Assembly (NCBI GenBank): GCA_907163375.1
Contig: CAJQUW010001752.1
Coordinates: 62,001-126,000, forward strand
Length of the DNA stretch: 64,000 nucleotides
From: Prostheceraeus crozeri
Taxonomy: Eukaryota; Platyhelminthes; Polycladida; Euryleptidae
Direction of reading: 5' to 3'
Below the pieces are notes generated by a model. That model did not search any database. It was not told the origin of the DNA and saw only the letters and a program-made list of their open reading frames with translations. This document shows positions 11,001 through 22,970 of the stretch, in pieces. Each line of letters starts with the position of its first letter. The stretch's first letter is position 1. Both the position numbers and the translations under genes were made by a program.

Positions 11001-12553
11001 CATGGTTGGCAGGATTAAAACATACAAATGTTAGACTTAAATATTATAAAGAAAGTTCTTATGATAAATTATTATTTTTGGAATCTGGAATTCGAAGTGG
11101 TGTTTCATCTGTTCTAGGTAATAGATATGTTAAATGTTATAATAAGAAAGTAAATCCTGATGATTACGGTTATTTAAAAATTTTAAATCCAGAAGAAAAA
11201 GATCAACTTATAAAATTATTTAATCAAAATATAGAAGGACCTATATCAAATGAAGAGAGTCAAGCAGCAGTTGATCAATTCATGCGAGAAAACTATTTGT
11301 TATATTGTGATTTTAATAGCTTATCTTCTTCTTGCATGATACAAGAATTACCAACAGGTGAAATGGAATTGAGTACCATTCTTGAATATGAACCTACATT
11401 AGATGGTGAAAATAATTATGGTTATATATATGAAGTTGATTTAGCATACCTTGATTATATAAAAGGCGCAACAAAATATTACCTTTTCTGTCCCGAAAAC
11501 AAAATTCCCAATATATAATATTTTTCAGATTATCAATAATCTTTAATTCCTAAGAAATACAGGCCAACAAAAAAACTTATGTTAACATAAAGTAATAAAG
11601 GAAAGTATGTTGTTGAAGGAAGAATGCTAGATTGGTATTTAGATCATTGAATGATTCTTTTTAAAATTCACCGGAAACTAGTGTATAGAAAATCTAGGTG
11701 GTTAAAAGATTATATAGAGTTCAATATTGAAAAACGTAAAATAGCTAAAAGAAATAAAGATGATTTTGGAAACGTGTTCTTTAAATTAATGAATAATGCA
11801 TTTTATGGTAAGACTTTAGAAAATGTGCGTAATAGACAAAATATTGAAATAGTTCATGATAGAGATAGGTTTCAAAATTTAACAAGGAAACCTACATATA
11901 AAAGAACTACTAGATTTAGTGATGAACTATGTGCAGTGCATCTAAGACGAAACATTATAAAAAATGATAGGTTTAATTTTATAGGATTCACTATATTAGA
12001 ATTAGCTAAACTATTTATGTATAGATTTATATATGATTATTTAGCACCTGCTTATGGCGAAAACTATATATTACACTTTACAGATACTGATAGCGTTTTC
12101 TTAGAATTAGCAATACCGTATAATTCTTCACTTGATGAAGAAATTAATAAAATAAAAGATATCATTCATCCTTCTGATTTATGTAAAGTAAAAGATGAAC
12201 TAGAAGGAAATGAAGAGTACATAACAGATGCTGTATTTTTAAAATCTAAATGTTATTGTTATAACACAAATTCTAAAACATCTAAAACAAATTCAAAAGC
12301 ATCTAAAACATTAAAAGGAATTTCAAAGGCATCAGTGGCTAACCGAATAACATTTCAAGATTATAAGAATGCATTATTTAATAATGAAATAAAAACAGCA
12401 TGTAATTATAGACTTAATTCAAAGAAACATAAAATGTATTTAAAAGAAGAACGTAAATTAGCATTGGATCCATTTGATGATAAAAGAAAAATTTTACCTG
12501 ATGGAATAGACCTGATGGTAACTACTTTACCTTTTAAATTTTCTAATTTTTAA
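8036..12553 (+). pseudogene. POLB: Polinton protein-primed family B DNA polymerase region, broken
   Basis: Fossil part, about 4.5 kb, broken in several places. In order: an N-terminal C2H2-like finger (about 8,055-8,130), a Ser/Pro repeat, a conserved Polinton N-terminal domain (NEDNYCFLWSVIAHLHP, about 8,800), a Gln/Glu/Tyr-rich coiled segment (about 9,340-9,725), a second CxxC finger (9,885-9,950), the exonuclease motifs (FIIYCDFEAYN near 10,035; NGSKYDFHLI near 10,465; MKYLQIDVLILAD near 10,885), then polymerase motif B (MNNAFYGKT near 11,790) and motif C (FTDTDSVFLEL near 12,075). This is the replicative enzyme that starts from a terminal protein. The Gln-rich insert between N-terminal domain and exonuclease is long and lineage-specific. 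Confidence 0.85.
8292..8390 (+). repeat. 24-bp coding minisatellite inside the polymerase region
   Basis: Four or so units of about 24 bp with core TTCGCCCGAAGGTTCTAGTA encode a Ser-Pro-Glu-Gly-Ser type repeat. The units are nearly identical, so the array is a recent or homogenised expansion within the fossil element. Confidence 0.75.
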
Positions 12554-12588
12554 ATTTCTAAACCTTAAGAAAAAAATAAATTATTCGA

Positions 12589-13354
12589 TCACTCCGCGAA
12601 AATATTTTCTATAACTCTATCATGTATTTTTTTATCAATATTAATTGTAATGAAGCCATAATCTTTTGACCAAGCATTATTACACGAATGCTTAAATTCA
12701 TCTTTATCTCTTATACATAAATCTCTTAACAAATCACATAAATTTCTTGCATTTATTTCAAATAGTATAAATATATTTGCATTCTTTCTAATAACACTTC
12801 CGTCTAATGAATACATACTTTGTGTTAAATAAAAAACACTACAGTTATTATTGTGAAATAATTTCTCTGAACTGACTGATTTCTATCATGAACACAATCA
12901 TCAAAAATTGCACAATGTTTCATTCTTTTATCTAATTTACAAGGATCTTGCATATTGCCACTGTCATCTATTAATTGTATCGTTATATGTTTCTTTATAT
13001 TAGATTCTACTAATTGTTTATTTTTCGCTGCTTCTTCACACCACGAACTTATTTCCTCTTCATATTCAGATTTTTCATATTCTTCAAATAAGGAAGCAAT
13101 TGCTGTTTTTTAAGATTATTTTCAAATCCATATTTTAAAAATTGATAAACAGGTAGTTCTGCTGTTGTTGTATAAATTATAAGATTGTTATAATCTAAAA
13201 AGTTTGAAGTAGTTAGAATTTTAAATAATAGATATGTTTTTCCACATCCTGATCTTCCGCAAATAACTGATAAAACTTTATTGGATAGATTTCGATGATG
13301 ATTGAATTTCACTTTTTTATTTAATGCTAGGTTTGTAGAAATTTCTTCACTCAT
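12589..13354 (-). pseudogene. ATP: Polinton packaging ATPase region (HerA/FtsK type), broken
   Basis: Fossil part. The start region carries a clear Walker A loop (VICGRSGCGKTYLLFKIL, near 13,265), then a beta strand and a stretch reaching 12,589. In Polintons this ATPase threads DNA into the capsid. It lies beside the penton gene on the same strand, a conserved neighbourhood. The region is broken and not all family motifs are recognisable. Confidence 0.7.
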
Positions 13355-13416
13355 TTTTAATAAAATAATTTTTATCTTTTATTCATTTTCTATTTTTCTT
13401 AAGAAGAAGAAGAAAA

Positions 13417-14203
13417 TTAAACTTCTCTAACCAAAAGATCTATCATAATCTCTTCACCTCCAAAATTTATTTCTTGTCCTCTCTCATCAGTAATTCTAAT
13501 GTTAATGCTGTTAATTGTTTTTCTTGTAATAGGGAAATATATTGATGTTTGTGGAATTACATTTAATCTATAACCAATGGGTGCAGTAAAAGCTGGAAAA
13601 CTGAATATCAAATTTGACAATTTACCATTTATATATCCTCCTTCAATAATGTCACAATGTACAACAATTGAATTTATTTCAGTTATTTTAGGAATCTTCT
13701 CACCTAAATGATAACCTTGACTATAGGTTTGTTTATTAAATCCCAATAGTTTTGATAATGATCTATCATGATTAAAAATCAACTTGATGATTTTCGTCTA
13801 AAGTAAGAGAAAATTTATTAACTGCCGGTTCAACTGCGAAATGTAATTGTTTCTTATCTTTAGATGGTATATCTAAATGTTTCTTAATTTCATTTGATAT
13901 TGATTCAACTTCATAAGAACCAGGAAGAAAAGTTAGTACTTTCCACGTTTTGCCTTTATCAGTAGAATATATAAATTGATCATTCACATGTTTGATAGCG
14001 TTTTGAATAGTGTTAAATGTGGAGAAACTAGTTAATGCAATTTGATAATTTTCATTTTGTTCCAAATGTAGAATGGGTTCTAAATTACAAGTGTGTGATG
14101 TAGTTGTTATAATTTTTAACGTCGTACTAAATTTTGATGAACCCAAAATCTCTGTTAAATTTTCTAGATGATTTTTAATTTTTTCTGAATCTGCTGAACA
14201 CAT
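13417..14203 (-). pseudogene. PENTON: Polinton penton (minor capsid) protein region, broken
   Basis: Fossil part, about 260 residues of coding length. Segments such as SLSKLLGFNKQTY, ITEINSIVVHCDIIEGGY and INSINIRITDERGQEINF are typical of the single jelly-roll penton of Polintons and adintoviruses, which caps the five-fold vertices. The N-terminal part carries NYQIALTSFSTFNTI, also usual for the family. It lies directly upstream of the ATPase gene. Confidence 0.7.
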
Positions 14204-14258
14204 TTTTTAAATAAAAATTTTAAGTGAATATTTTCTATTAAATATTTTTTTATAAAAA

Positions 14259-15072
14259 TTAAAAACAGCATATTTCAGCTATACTTTTATAATCCTCTTC
14301 ATTTAGAATCTTCTTTTCTAATAGTCTTTTTAATATAGCATGAATTTCTTTGAAACTAGAATTATGTCCTTCTTTTATTGCAGATATTAAAATATTTAAT
14401 CTATTTAATAATTTTTGTGGATCATCTGGTAAAAATATAGTTGTTTCTGTTTTAAAACCTTTTCCTACTTTAGGTGCCGTTGGTAATAAATTTTCTAATT
14501 GTTTATAACATTTAAGAGATTTTACTGCACCAACGCTATCTAACATAGCTTTATATTTTATGAGATCTTCTACGGCATATTTTTTTAAATCTGCTCCTCT
14601 TAAAAGATCAACAAAATTTCTATCTAAGGTAATAGGTGATTTATCTGGTGAAAAAATTAAACCCCGTAAAGGTTGTGGAAATATTTCTTTTCCGCCAAGA
14701 TAAAATCTTGCAAATAATTTTTATCCAAAAAGAAAGTAGAATGTTCAAATAACATAGATTTCGGTAATTTTTTTCTATATTTGCTTCTAACAATCCATAA
14801 TCATCTAATAATGTTTTAAGTACTGGGGCTGTTATATTTACTCGGTTTTCCTGATTAGCAAGTTCTTTTTCAAGAGTTTTAAATGGTTCAATAGTTTTTT
14901 CAAAATCAGTTTTTACTTGTTCGGTTTGCTGCATTTTTTCAAACATATCAGATTGAATACCAGCTTTTGTCAATCTATGCTGAGTATGATTTTCTTTCAT
15001 AATATTTTTTTGCTTTATTGACTCATCTAATTGTTGAATTCTTTCTTGATTATCAGCTTTAATTTTATCCAT
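14259..15072 (-). pseudogene. Unrecognised Polinton structural region with coiled coil
   Basis: Fossil part, on the capsid strand upstream of penton. The start region is strongly helical and charged (MDKIKADNQERIQQLDES), consistent with a coiled coil. Later segments include NFVDLLRGADLKKYAVED and a helical tail. Genes at this spot in other Polintons are often uncharacterised virion proteins. Function unknown; the region appears broken. Confidence 0.4.
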
Positions 15073-15209
15073 TTTTAAAATATAATATTTGAATTTTGTG
15101 GTAACATTGGAATACAACAAAACATTTTACTGAACAAATCATTTTTTTATTGCTTTGTCGTCTGACATCTTTTCGTCTAAAGTTTTGCTTAATAAAGTTT
15201 TTAGTTCTT

Positions 15210-15689
15210 CTAAAAAAATTTATCATTTTCTTCATTAGAAATTTTACCAACCTGTTTATTCTTGTCATTAACTTGTGTCTGTAATTGAATTGATATTTTA
15301 TTAGCTTCATTAGCTATTTGATCAAATTTTTCAATCTCATCTAACGTGATAACATTGTCATCACATACTCTTCGAAAGTAATAATGCAGTTTATCATAAA
15401 CTTCTTTAACGTGAGAATATTTATTTTTAAATGATTTTCGTTTCTTAGTAATTAAAGATTTATCTAACATTGTAACAAGTGAAGTTCCAAAAACACCCGT
15501 ACCTGTTAAAGCTGTAGCAACTACTGGAATTACTAAAACAACCGAAGTTATTATAATTGTGAATACCCCTAAACTTACTGTTATAAAGATTCCAATTCCT
15601 TGTGTTACATTCTTAACTTTAGACCATCTCTTTCTTAATTTTTTATAGTGATCTAATCTTAATAATAATTGAGATTCCTTATCTTTCAT
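15210..15689 (-). CDS. Polinton two-helix membrane protein
   Basis: Fossil part, 159 residues. After a basic N-terminus (HYKKLRKRWSKVKNV) come two long hydrophobic stretches (IGIFITVSLGVFTIIITSVV and LVIPVVATALTGTGVFGTSL, about residues 32-72), then a charged helical C-terminus. This predicts a membrane-anchored protein. Its ATG overlaps the stop of the small upstream frame (ATGA at 15,686-15,689), suggesting coupled translation. No family is recognised. Confidence 0.5.
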   Translation of the reverse strand: MKDKESQLLLRLDHYKKLRKRWSKVKNVTQGIGIFITVSLGVFTIIITSVVLVIPVVATALTGTGVFGTSLVTMLDKSLITKKRKSFKNKYSHVKEVYDKLHYYFRRVCDDNVITLDEIEKFDQIANEANKISIQLQTQVNDKNKQVGKISNEENDKFF

Positions 15690-15826
15690 ATACCTAACTC
15701 TATCTCTGTGTTTTCTTTATTCATTTTTTCAATGTCCATTTCACTTGTTTTTAATTGTGATAACGAAGGATATATTTTCGTCGTCGTCGTCTCCGTCGAA
15801 GTTTCTTCCATTTTTGAGGTTTCCAT
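15686..15826 (-). CDS. 46-residue Thr/Glu-rich frame upstream of the membrane protein
   Basis: Fossil part. It begins METSKMEETSTETTTT and ends with GluLeuGlyIle just where the next gene's ATG begins (ATGA overlap). It is short and acidic without recognisable motifs. The overlap with the next start is the main reason to list it. Confidence 0.35.
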   Translation of the reverse strand: METSKMEETSTETTTTKIYPSLSQLKTSEMDIEKMNKENTEIELGI

Positions 15827-15844
15827 TTTTTGATAAATATTTTG

Positions 15845-16260
15845 ATATTTTTTGGTCTATGTGAAAAGACTACGTGAAATTTTTAGACTACGTGAAATTT
15901 TGAGACAACTTAAATTTTCGACCACGTGATATTTTTCGACTGCCCAAATTTTCGGCTACGTGAAATTTTTGAAACCTCTTTTCAGTGTATGAAAAAATCC
16001 CAACAAGCTTGAAACTATTTTTTTGATTTTATCCTTTAAATTATTTTTATTTATAAAACTCTTTTTCAGTGTATGAAATATTTCCTATACTCATTCTGGA
16101 GGTATCTTATTTTTTCTTTTTAGTTGTCCTGGACCGGTCATATATTCATTTTTTCTCTTTAGTTGTCCTGAATCGGTCATATATTCATTTTTTTTGCATT
16201 TTTGGGTACCTTATTTTTTTTATTTTTTGCTTGTCCTAGAACGGTTTTATATACATTACT
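15845..16260. repeat. Degenerate short tandem repeats at the Polinton right side
   Basis: At 15,855-15,970 units of about 20 bp built on GACTACGTGAAATTTTT repeat five or six times. At 16,108-16,250 units of about 50 bp containing TTAGTTGTCCTGGACCGGTC recur three times with decay. Such arrays are plausible subterminal repeats of the Polinton. No long inverted counterpart was seen at the left side. Confidence 0.5.
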
Positions 16261-16516
16261 GACTGAACTGAAAGAACAGCTTCTTATTATATGTATTATG
16301 TTTCATAAAGTTTTGGACTAGGTAAAAGTAAGCAACAGACAGTGTCGAACCAAATACTCAGAGTTGTCTATCTGCACTATACAGATAAAAATTTCTCTTC
16401 CCGTCATTAAATCACGGGCTCCTCTGAACATTTGGTCTGGGTACACTTCTGCTGTATTGCACTTCTATCAATCGGTGGTAGCTATAATCATATTAATAAA
16501 AGAATGATTTTTTCAG

Positions 16517-19177
16517 ATGTTCAGGAAGAAGCCATCTGGTGCGGAATATGCAAAGCGTCGTAAAATTGTTACAGCTGAGACTCAGAAATCAGCGGAATTT
16601 CTGGATAAATTTCTAGTGAGAGGTGCAGCTAGCAACTCTAATAACAATGACATTTCTCAGGACCCTGCGGTTACTGGATCTACTTCAAAAGAGCATTCTG
16701 AAGTCTTAGAAGAAGAGACATCAAAATTGCTTGAAGATGCAGAGGAAAGCAGCGTTACCGAAACAAACATTGACGAAGAAATTTCTCAGAATAGTCCCGT
16801 AGTAACTAGATCTGCGTCGAAAAAGTATTTTTTTGAAATTCAAAATTGAGAGTTGTCAAGTATATCTGGAGATACGGAAGAAGGCAGCGTTGTCGAGACC
16901 CAAGTCGAAGACACTCTTGTCGATGAAAGTCATGGACATAGTGTTGAGAAAGACTTCGCAAATTACACAAAAACGGGTAAAATTACAGACACTGAGGGAT
17001 TTATTCGCCACTTTGACCATGAGGAATTATGCGGAGAATCGAGTGTCAATCAAATTCGTGATAGTGAAGTTAGACATTTGTCAGTAGAATGGTTTTATCG
17101 AAGTCTACCGGACGGGACTCGCAGTCGTCGAGAATGGCTTGTATATTCTCCAAGCAGAAATGCCTGCTACTGTATTCCATGTTGGTTATTTCCAGAGAAA
17201 TCCCACGCCGTGGTTCAGTCAGTTTCATCTTTTTCTAGTGTGACAGGCTTCTCAAATTGGCGCAAACTCAATCCTCGAGTGAAGGATCACGAAACTTCTG
17301 CATCGTACAGAGAGTGCTACCTTAGATTTTTGGAAATAAGGAAACGTATTAAGAAAGGGTGCACTATACGAAGCAGTCTCCTCGAGCAATTTGAAGCCGT
17401 TGAGAAAGAACGCAGGGAAGTTCTATATCGAGCTATTAAGGTGATAAAATATTTGGCTCGACAAATCCAAGCTTTTCGAGGTCATTGTGGAGAATCAAAT
17501 GAATCATTTCCTTTGATTGGGAAAGATGGTCTCAACCACGGGAATTTTTTAGAAACGATGACTTTGATCAGCGAATTTGATCCTTTCCTAGCTAAACACA
17601 TGTCATCGCTGAAGCGGAATGAAACGAGTTATGTCCAAGACCATGCAGAACGAGCTAATTTTGCTATTGGCAAATATGGTTCGACGATCCATACTGCATG
17701 CGGTTAACGATGCTGGTGCTTATGGACTGATGGTTGGCACTACACCAGACAAAAGTCATGAAGAACAAATGAGTCAGATACTTCGATACGTCACTGTTGA
17801 TTTTGAAAGTGGTTCGTTTCAAATAAGGGAGTCTTTCATAGATTTCGTACCAATTAAAGGTGAACGAAAAACTGCAGAAGTCATCTTCCAGTCAATTGTG
17901 GATAAACTGCGATCTGACGGAGTAGATCTAAGGAAGTGTGTAGCTTAAAGCTACGACAACGCAGCCGTCATGGCAGGGGAACTTTCCGGAGTTCAGACAC
18001 GTTTTCAAGAGGTTTCACCGTCTGCAGTATTTATTAACTGCTCGAATCACTCATTGAATCTCTGTTGTGTTGCTGCAGTAAAATCTGAGGTCGACATGGT
18101 CACATTTTTTCTCGGATCGATAGCGTTTATGCGTTCTTTTCAAATTCAACGATCATGTGGCAAGCACTGAGCAGCAATGGAGTACACATGAAACGTTCAT
18201 GTCCCACGAGATGGTCATCTCATCACGATGCTGTTCGTGTGATTCGCGAAAACTTCATAACTATTATCGAGACTTTATAGATTATGACTCAAGAGCCATA
18301 CAACAGCGAAACACGATCAGATACATCTCGTGTCCTTAATGAAATGCAAGAATTTAACTTCATCTCTTCCATATCATTTTGAGACGAAGTATTGTCTCCC
18401 GTTAATCGTTGCCAGAAGATATTACAGTCTCCGCAGACCAGCCCTCTCGTAGCTTATGAGAGCATGGGAAATGTTATTTTATATATCAAAGAGCAAAGAA
18501 CACAAATTGTGGAAAGAACCGTCGTTGCAGCAAAGAAGATCTGTGAGAAGCTTGGAGTACAAGTTGAATCAAAAAGAAGGAGGAAAATAAAGAAAATGCC
18601 TGGGGAATTGGCTGAGGACACCGTCCTCACATCAGAACAGATGGTGAGGCGTACGATGTACAGCGCTCTAGATCATCTTCACAATGAAATAGCTAGTCGG
18701 AGCAATCGTCTTACTTCTGTCAGCAAGAAGTTTAATTTTCTGCTTAACTTTGACTCTGACGTTGACCTGACAGAGGCAGCCAATGTCTTTGTGGCAGACT
18801 ATCCCGATTTTCTTTCTACAGAGTTGTCTCAAGAAATAACCGATTTCAAGGTTTTAGTAAAACTGGAAACCAATGCTAACGTAAAGGCAGATTTTTTGAT
18901 GGAACAGGTGCTCGCATTCGGTCCATTCTCTAATATGCTGAAAACCATCAAAATTCTTTTGACAACTGCAGTGTCAGTGGCCTCATGTGAGAGATCATTC
19001 TCTAAATTGAAGATATTTGCAAAGGATCATCGCAGCAGTATGAAGCAAGATCGACTTAGTGCACTTGCTATCCTAAGCATTGAAAGTGAATTGACAACTG
19101 CCCTTTCAGAGCAAGATGTTCTCAATGAATTTTTCTCGAAAAAGAGGGGTCGAGGGGGATTGAATAGCAAATTATAA
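16517..19177 (+). pseudogene. hAT transposase pseudogene (TTF finger, DUF4371, dimerisation domain)
   Basis: Order of parts: Ser/Glu-rich N-terminus; TTF-type zinc finger (WFYRSLPDG to CYCIPCWLFPEK, about 17,090-17,200); DUF4371 signature (LARQIQAFRGH, HGNFLETMTLISEFDP, about 17,455-17,610); RNase-H-like core with the second acidic motif SYDNAAVMAGEL near 17,950; C-terminal hAT dimerisation block (SVASCERSFSKLKIFAKDHR, about 18,975-19,035). The reading frame is interrupted by an in-frame TGA at 16,847, a frameshift near 17,690, an in-frame TAA at 17,946 and at least one more shift in 18,150-18,390. The first catalytic Asp appears replaced by Gly (VGTTPDKSH where the family has ADExTDxSH). The acceptor-like TTTTTTCAG just before the first ATG suggests an upstream intron. 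Confidence 0.85.
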
Positions 19178-20005
19178 ACGTTTTAGACCAAGTGATAGAA
19201 CTTTCCGCTTTCTGATCACATTGCAGTAGATTGTAATTGCTCTGTTCTTGTGTGACCTGACTCAAATGAAGATTCACAACTCTAAAGATTGTGATTCAAT
19301 GCTAAACTTTTGACAATAATTTTGCACTCCAAAACGGAGAAATCGGACTTATATGTAGCATTACGAGGATGCAAATTACCACAGAAATATTGCTCCAAAT
19401 CATAGATACTAACTAGATTTCAAAAATTTGCTAGAGTTGACAATCTCTGCTAGTCTGCCCTGACCCTAAGTCCCCGCGATTGTAAGCTATGTACATACAT
19501 GTAAGTGTCGTGATTATTTCTTCTTTCTAATAGCTGATAACTACAGTAATTTATCAAAGCCATCACAGTTGTTTTTATTTAAGTGAATGCATGCAGTGTT
19601 TGGGATGATGAGATTTCTCTAAAGTGTCTTAATCTTTTTTGAATGAATAGAAGAATGACATATACGAATGTCATCGACGTATTAAAATGAGCTGTACATT
19701 TATTTCATAAAACTGAACAATTATGCACATTGTACGCCAGAGATACCAGAACCGCTCATGTCGATAAACGGAAAATGTGTCATACTCTATTATGTTTATG
19801 AGGTCATCACAGACGTACAGAGTACGTCTAGTTAAGCTGCTGTTCTAAGTTAGATGAAATTTCATAGGTAGGCTACTACTACCGGTGTGTCATGTATAAT
19901 TAATGATCCAACAAAGACCTTTCTTGAAGAGAAATGCACTATTATTTAGGGGCGCAACTATTATAGGTTCTGCCCCGGGCGCCTGATTTCAAAGATCCGC
20001 CACTG
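16517..20005 (+). mobile_element. Decayed hAT transposon
   Basis: Contains a hAT transposase pseudogene (16,517-19,177) and, about 0.8 kb downstream, a sequence that looks like a hAT right end: a GC-rich run leading to GATCCGCCACTG, ending at 20,005. The mirror-image left end (CAGTGGCGGATC) was not found between the Polinton and the transposase, so the 5' end is either lost or I have mis-assigned the right end. The stretch 19,178-19,940 has no gene and would be the 3' non-coding part. Confidence 0.55.
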
Positions 20006-20013
20006 ATCAGTGC

Positions 20014-21860
20014 ATTCTGATGTCATACTAAAGATCGGGAGATGATGTCGATTAAAATGAGCCCCATTTCATGTGTTAAACTATTTAACTATCGTTCATT
20101 AGCAAGACAGTTATCATTTTAATATTTTATCTTCTCTGAATGATAAGTGTCAACAGGCGGGAATAAGAAAACTGCTTTGATCTCCAACATTCACACTTGT
20201 ATTGTTAACACTGAACGCGCGCGCTTCAGCATATTTTCACTCGGAATGTGCGTCGAATTGCCAGCACAGACCTAGGATTACGGATTAACCTTAGATTACT
20301 GCTCATTTCTATACATACAAAAAGAATTCTGTGGTTATGTTCATCAAAATATATTGTTTCAACTAATTTTGTGCAATAGCTAATTCAATACGGACATTGG
20401 CATGATGATGGTCTACATTATTTCATGGTGTGTTTCAAATTTCAACTAAAATGAAATGATGAATTTCCCTTTAACCCCTAAAAGGTGTTTATTTAATCTA
20501 AAGCAAGGAATTAGCTCTGAGCACAAACAAGTTTGTGGAATTAAGGAGAGTATTTTCGAGAAATTAGCGAGCGAACGGCATTTTTCGATGATTTTAAGCG
20601 GTGAGCGAGCGAAAGGGCGATTATGAGGAAATGAGCGAGCGAAAGCGGAATTTTGATCCGTGCAAAACCACTGCTAGCAAGTTAACAGCTGCGACTTCTG
20701 TGTTATGCTATATATGAATGGTTTGATCAGCAATTAATTGCTTTCAGGTGTAAATACGCAGTATTGCGCAAGAATGAGAAATAGATGAGAAATCTATTGC
20801 ATGACTGTAGAGTAGGTATATCAGGTAGAGTGGTAACTCCGCATTTATTAAATCCCCAATGTGCATATACTTTCGATTTTATTAAATGAACTCAAGGGAG
20901 ATGCAGGTGATATTGTTACCAAATGTGAGATATGCAAATTTTTGCAGTTTTGCAGAAATTACAACAGAATTGAGTGATCATAATTGTAATGCAGATGGAA
21001 TGATGGTATTTCACAGATTCTCATGACAGCCTTGGAGAGGTAATGTTTGTTAAATTAGCAATTCGAACCTCAAAAATATTTTCTTTTAGCGTGATCATAT
21101 CACAGGCAACCTGCAACTTGCAGAAAATCACATAATCAAAGACAATGATTTCAATTAACTTTAAAAGATGTAAATGGTTCCACATCACTATTCAGATTCT
21201 AGAAATGAAGCATGAATTTGGTGAGTCATAAATGCCGGTGAAAATTGAATTAAAAACTTGAAATTTCAGCCAAGAAAGCACGAATGATATCGTGACTTTT
21301 TCATGAAGACTTTCATTATAACAATTCATGTAATTCCCTTGATAATCAGCTTCATTTCTGCTTAGTTAGGATGCTTATTGGAAAATAGTCATTCCTTTTG
21401 ATATCCAACTTGCTTCATATTACTTATTTAGGAGAGTCATCTTAGTAGCATACAAATTGGCGAATTTTGACTTTTTTCAAAAGTGCTCAAATAATTTTTT
21501 TGGAGCACAGGAACGTAATCTCCGCAAAAAACTGAATCTTTTCATATAAAAATTTTTACTGCATACAGATACTTTTTTGAGTCGACACTCTACCTATATA
21601 TACTTACTCTATGTGCATGACTATCAAATTCTTACTCAAAACTTATCTGATGGGGCACTTGATGAAATTAAATGGATTTGCATTGAAAAGTTCATAAATT
21701 GCAAGCACATGTTTCACTGATTCTAGAAAATAAGTTGGAGTAGAACATATTCATTACAAACGAGCAATCATGAAGGCGATCAATGATCATATTCCTTTCA
21801 TAAAAGAAACGTTCAACTATCTACAAAGCGACTTATTGTACTTCAGTATGTAAACTTGCC
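20014..21860. repeat. Non-coding stretch with a GCGAGCGAA minisatellite
   Basis: No gene found. At about 20,555-20,655 a degenerate array of GAGCGAGCGAAAG units is visible, of the kind often seen at ends of hAT-derived elements. The remainder is AT-rich with no long open frame. Confidence 0.5.
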
Positions 21861-21868
21861 ATACAAAG

Positions 21869-22633
21869 CAGGAATGTGGAGTCGGAGTCCCGGAGTCCTA
21901 TCAGTTTTGCTGGAGTCGGAGTCCTATCAAATGGTAGGACTCCAGACTCCGGCCTACAACTAGACCCGAAATAATATAATACAAGCAAATTGTTTATTCT
22001 CGTGCATAGCTGTCATTGTCTTGATGTCAACTTTCTCAGTCAAACAAAAATACAGAGACAGCAGTGCATACAAAGCTTATAATAGTTGAGGGAATGAACC
22101 GTGATAGTGAAAAAAAGGAGTCTTTTCACTCGGTGATTTAGTAGAGAAGTCTTCCTAGCCTCGATCACACCTGCGCGCCAAAGGTCACATCAGAGACAAA
22201 AATGAAACAATAGTTTGTTTCAGAACATTACCTCTTACCCTCACGTTGATCGTATGTGATGGCTCCTCTAAACCGGATATTAAAATCGAAAGTGTTCTCA
22301 TATTTTTTGGAGAAGGATGGGGAATTTTCGTGCCTGATAGAGACTGGAGAAAAACCGTGTGAAGCATACATTAAGAAGATGGGAGGAGCCGAGTCGCATG
22401 CATCCAACTTAAAGAGACATTTGATCAACTTTCAACGAAAATGATTGATAATTGATGCAATGATCACTAAATATCGATTCAGGAAAGCCTATAATGATCT
22501 GTGATATAGGCTACCAGTTAATGTTTCAAAAAACTAAGCTTATATGCTTGCCACCCGGAGTCGGAGTCGGAGTCCTATCAACCCCGGAGTCGAAGTCGGA
22601 GTCCTATCAAAATGATAGGACTCCGCATCCCTG
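21869..22633. mobile_element. Non-autonomous hAT element with 8-bp target duplication
   Basis: The element starts CAGGAATGTGGAGTCGGAGT and ends with the inverted GACTCCGCATCCCTG. It is flanked by a perfect 8-bp direct repeat ATACAAAG (21,861-21,868 and 22,634-22,641), the hAT hallmark. Each end carries a GGAGTC minisatellite partly arranged as hairpins (21,878-21,955 and 22,553-22,628). The 765-bp body is too short for a full transposase but retains a BED-finger exon. The intact target duplication argues for a fairly recent insertion. Confidence 0.85.
22256..22444 (+). pseudogene. BED-type zinc-finger exon fragment of a hAT transposase
   Basis: The frame reads LKSKVFSYFLEKDGEFSCLI then SHASNLKRHLINF, matching the BED finger layout (aromatic S-x-VWxYF, Cys, then SNLxxHL). 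The Cys/His set is incomplete: one Cys of the expected pair is missing. It lies inside the 765-bp hAT derivative and is presumably the stranded N-terminal exon of the parent transposase, not a working gene. Confidence 0.7.
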
Positions 22634-22970
22634 ATACAAAGAGATGCAATTTTATCAAGCTGTAATTGCGAAAAGGCTGAATAAACACTTGTATCTTGCT
22701 GGGCGTTGAGAGCAGGTGGTGAATGCAGCTGCGCGATGAATCGGCACGTCAATGAAACTTGATCTAGCATTAACTGGCGCCGGAGTTGACACTAGGCTTT
22801 CTCTATTAATATGGAACTCAAGTTGCTACCACTCATAGCAGCAACTTGCCTAGCGCCACTCTTAGGAAATGCTATAGCAGATGCTAGCTTTGTTAATACG
22901 GCCCGAGGTAACCGATAGTTAAAGTAGTATTAATTGCCCAATTTTGATTTTGCACATTTATTTCAATATT

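Larger units (their letters stand above)
500..16260. mobile_element. Fossil Polinton/Maverick, approximate limits
   Basis: A block of about 15.7 kb carries the diagnostic Polinton set: adenain-type cysteine protease, retrovirus-like integrase, double jelly-roll major capsid, penton, HerA/FtsK-type packaging ATPase and protein-primed family B DNA polymerase, plus small virion-type proteins. Capsid genes, ATPase and integrase are on the minus strand; protease, polymerase and the middle unknown genes are on plus. Base composition is distinctly more AT-rich than the flanks. The element is broken: the coding regions together show on the order of one to two dozen breaks, so it is inactive but still easy to read, suggesting moderate age. 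Terminal inverted repeats and target duplication were not resolved; the limits are set by the outermost genes and by degenerate repeats near 16.25 kb. Confidence 0.85.
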
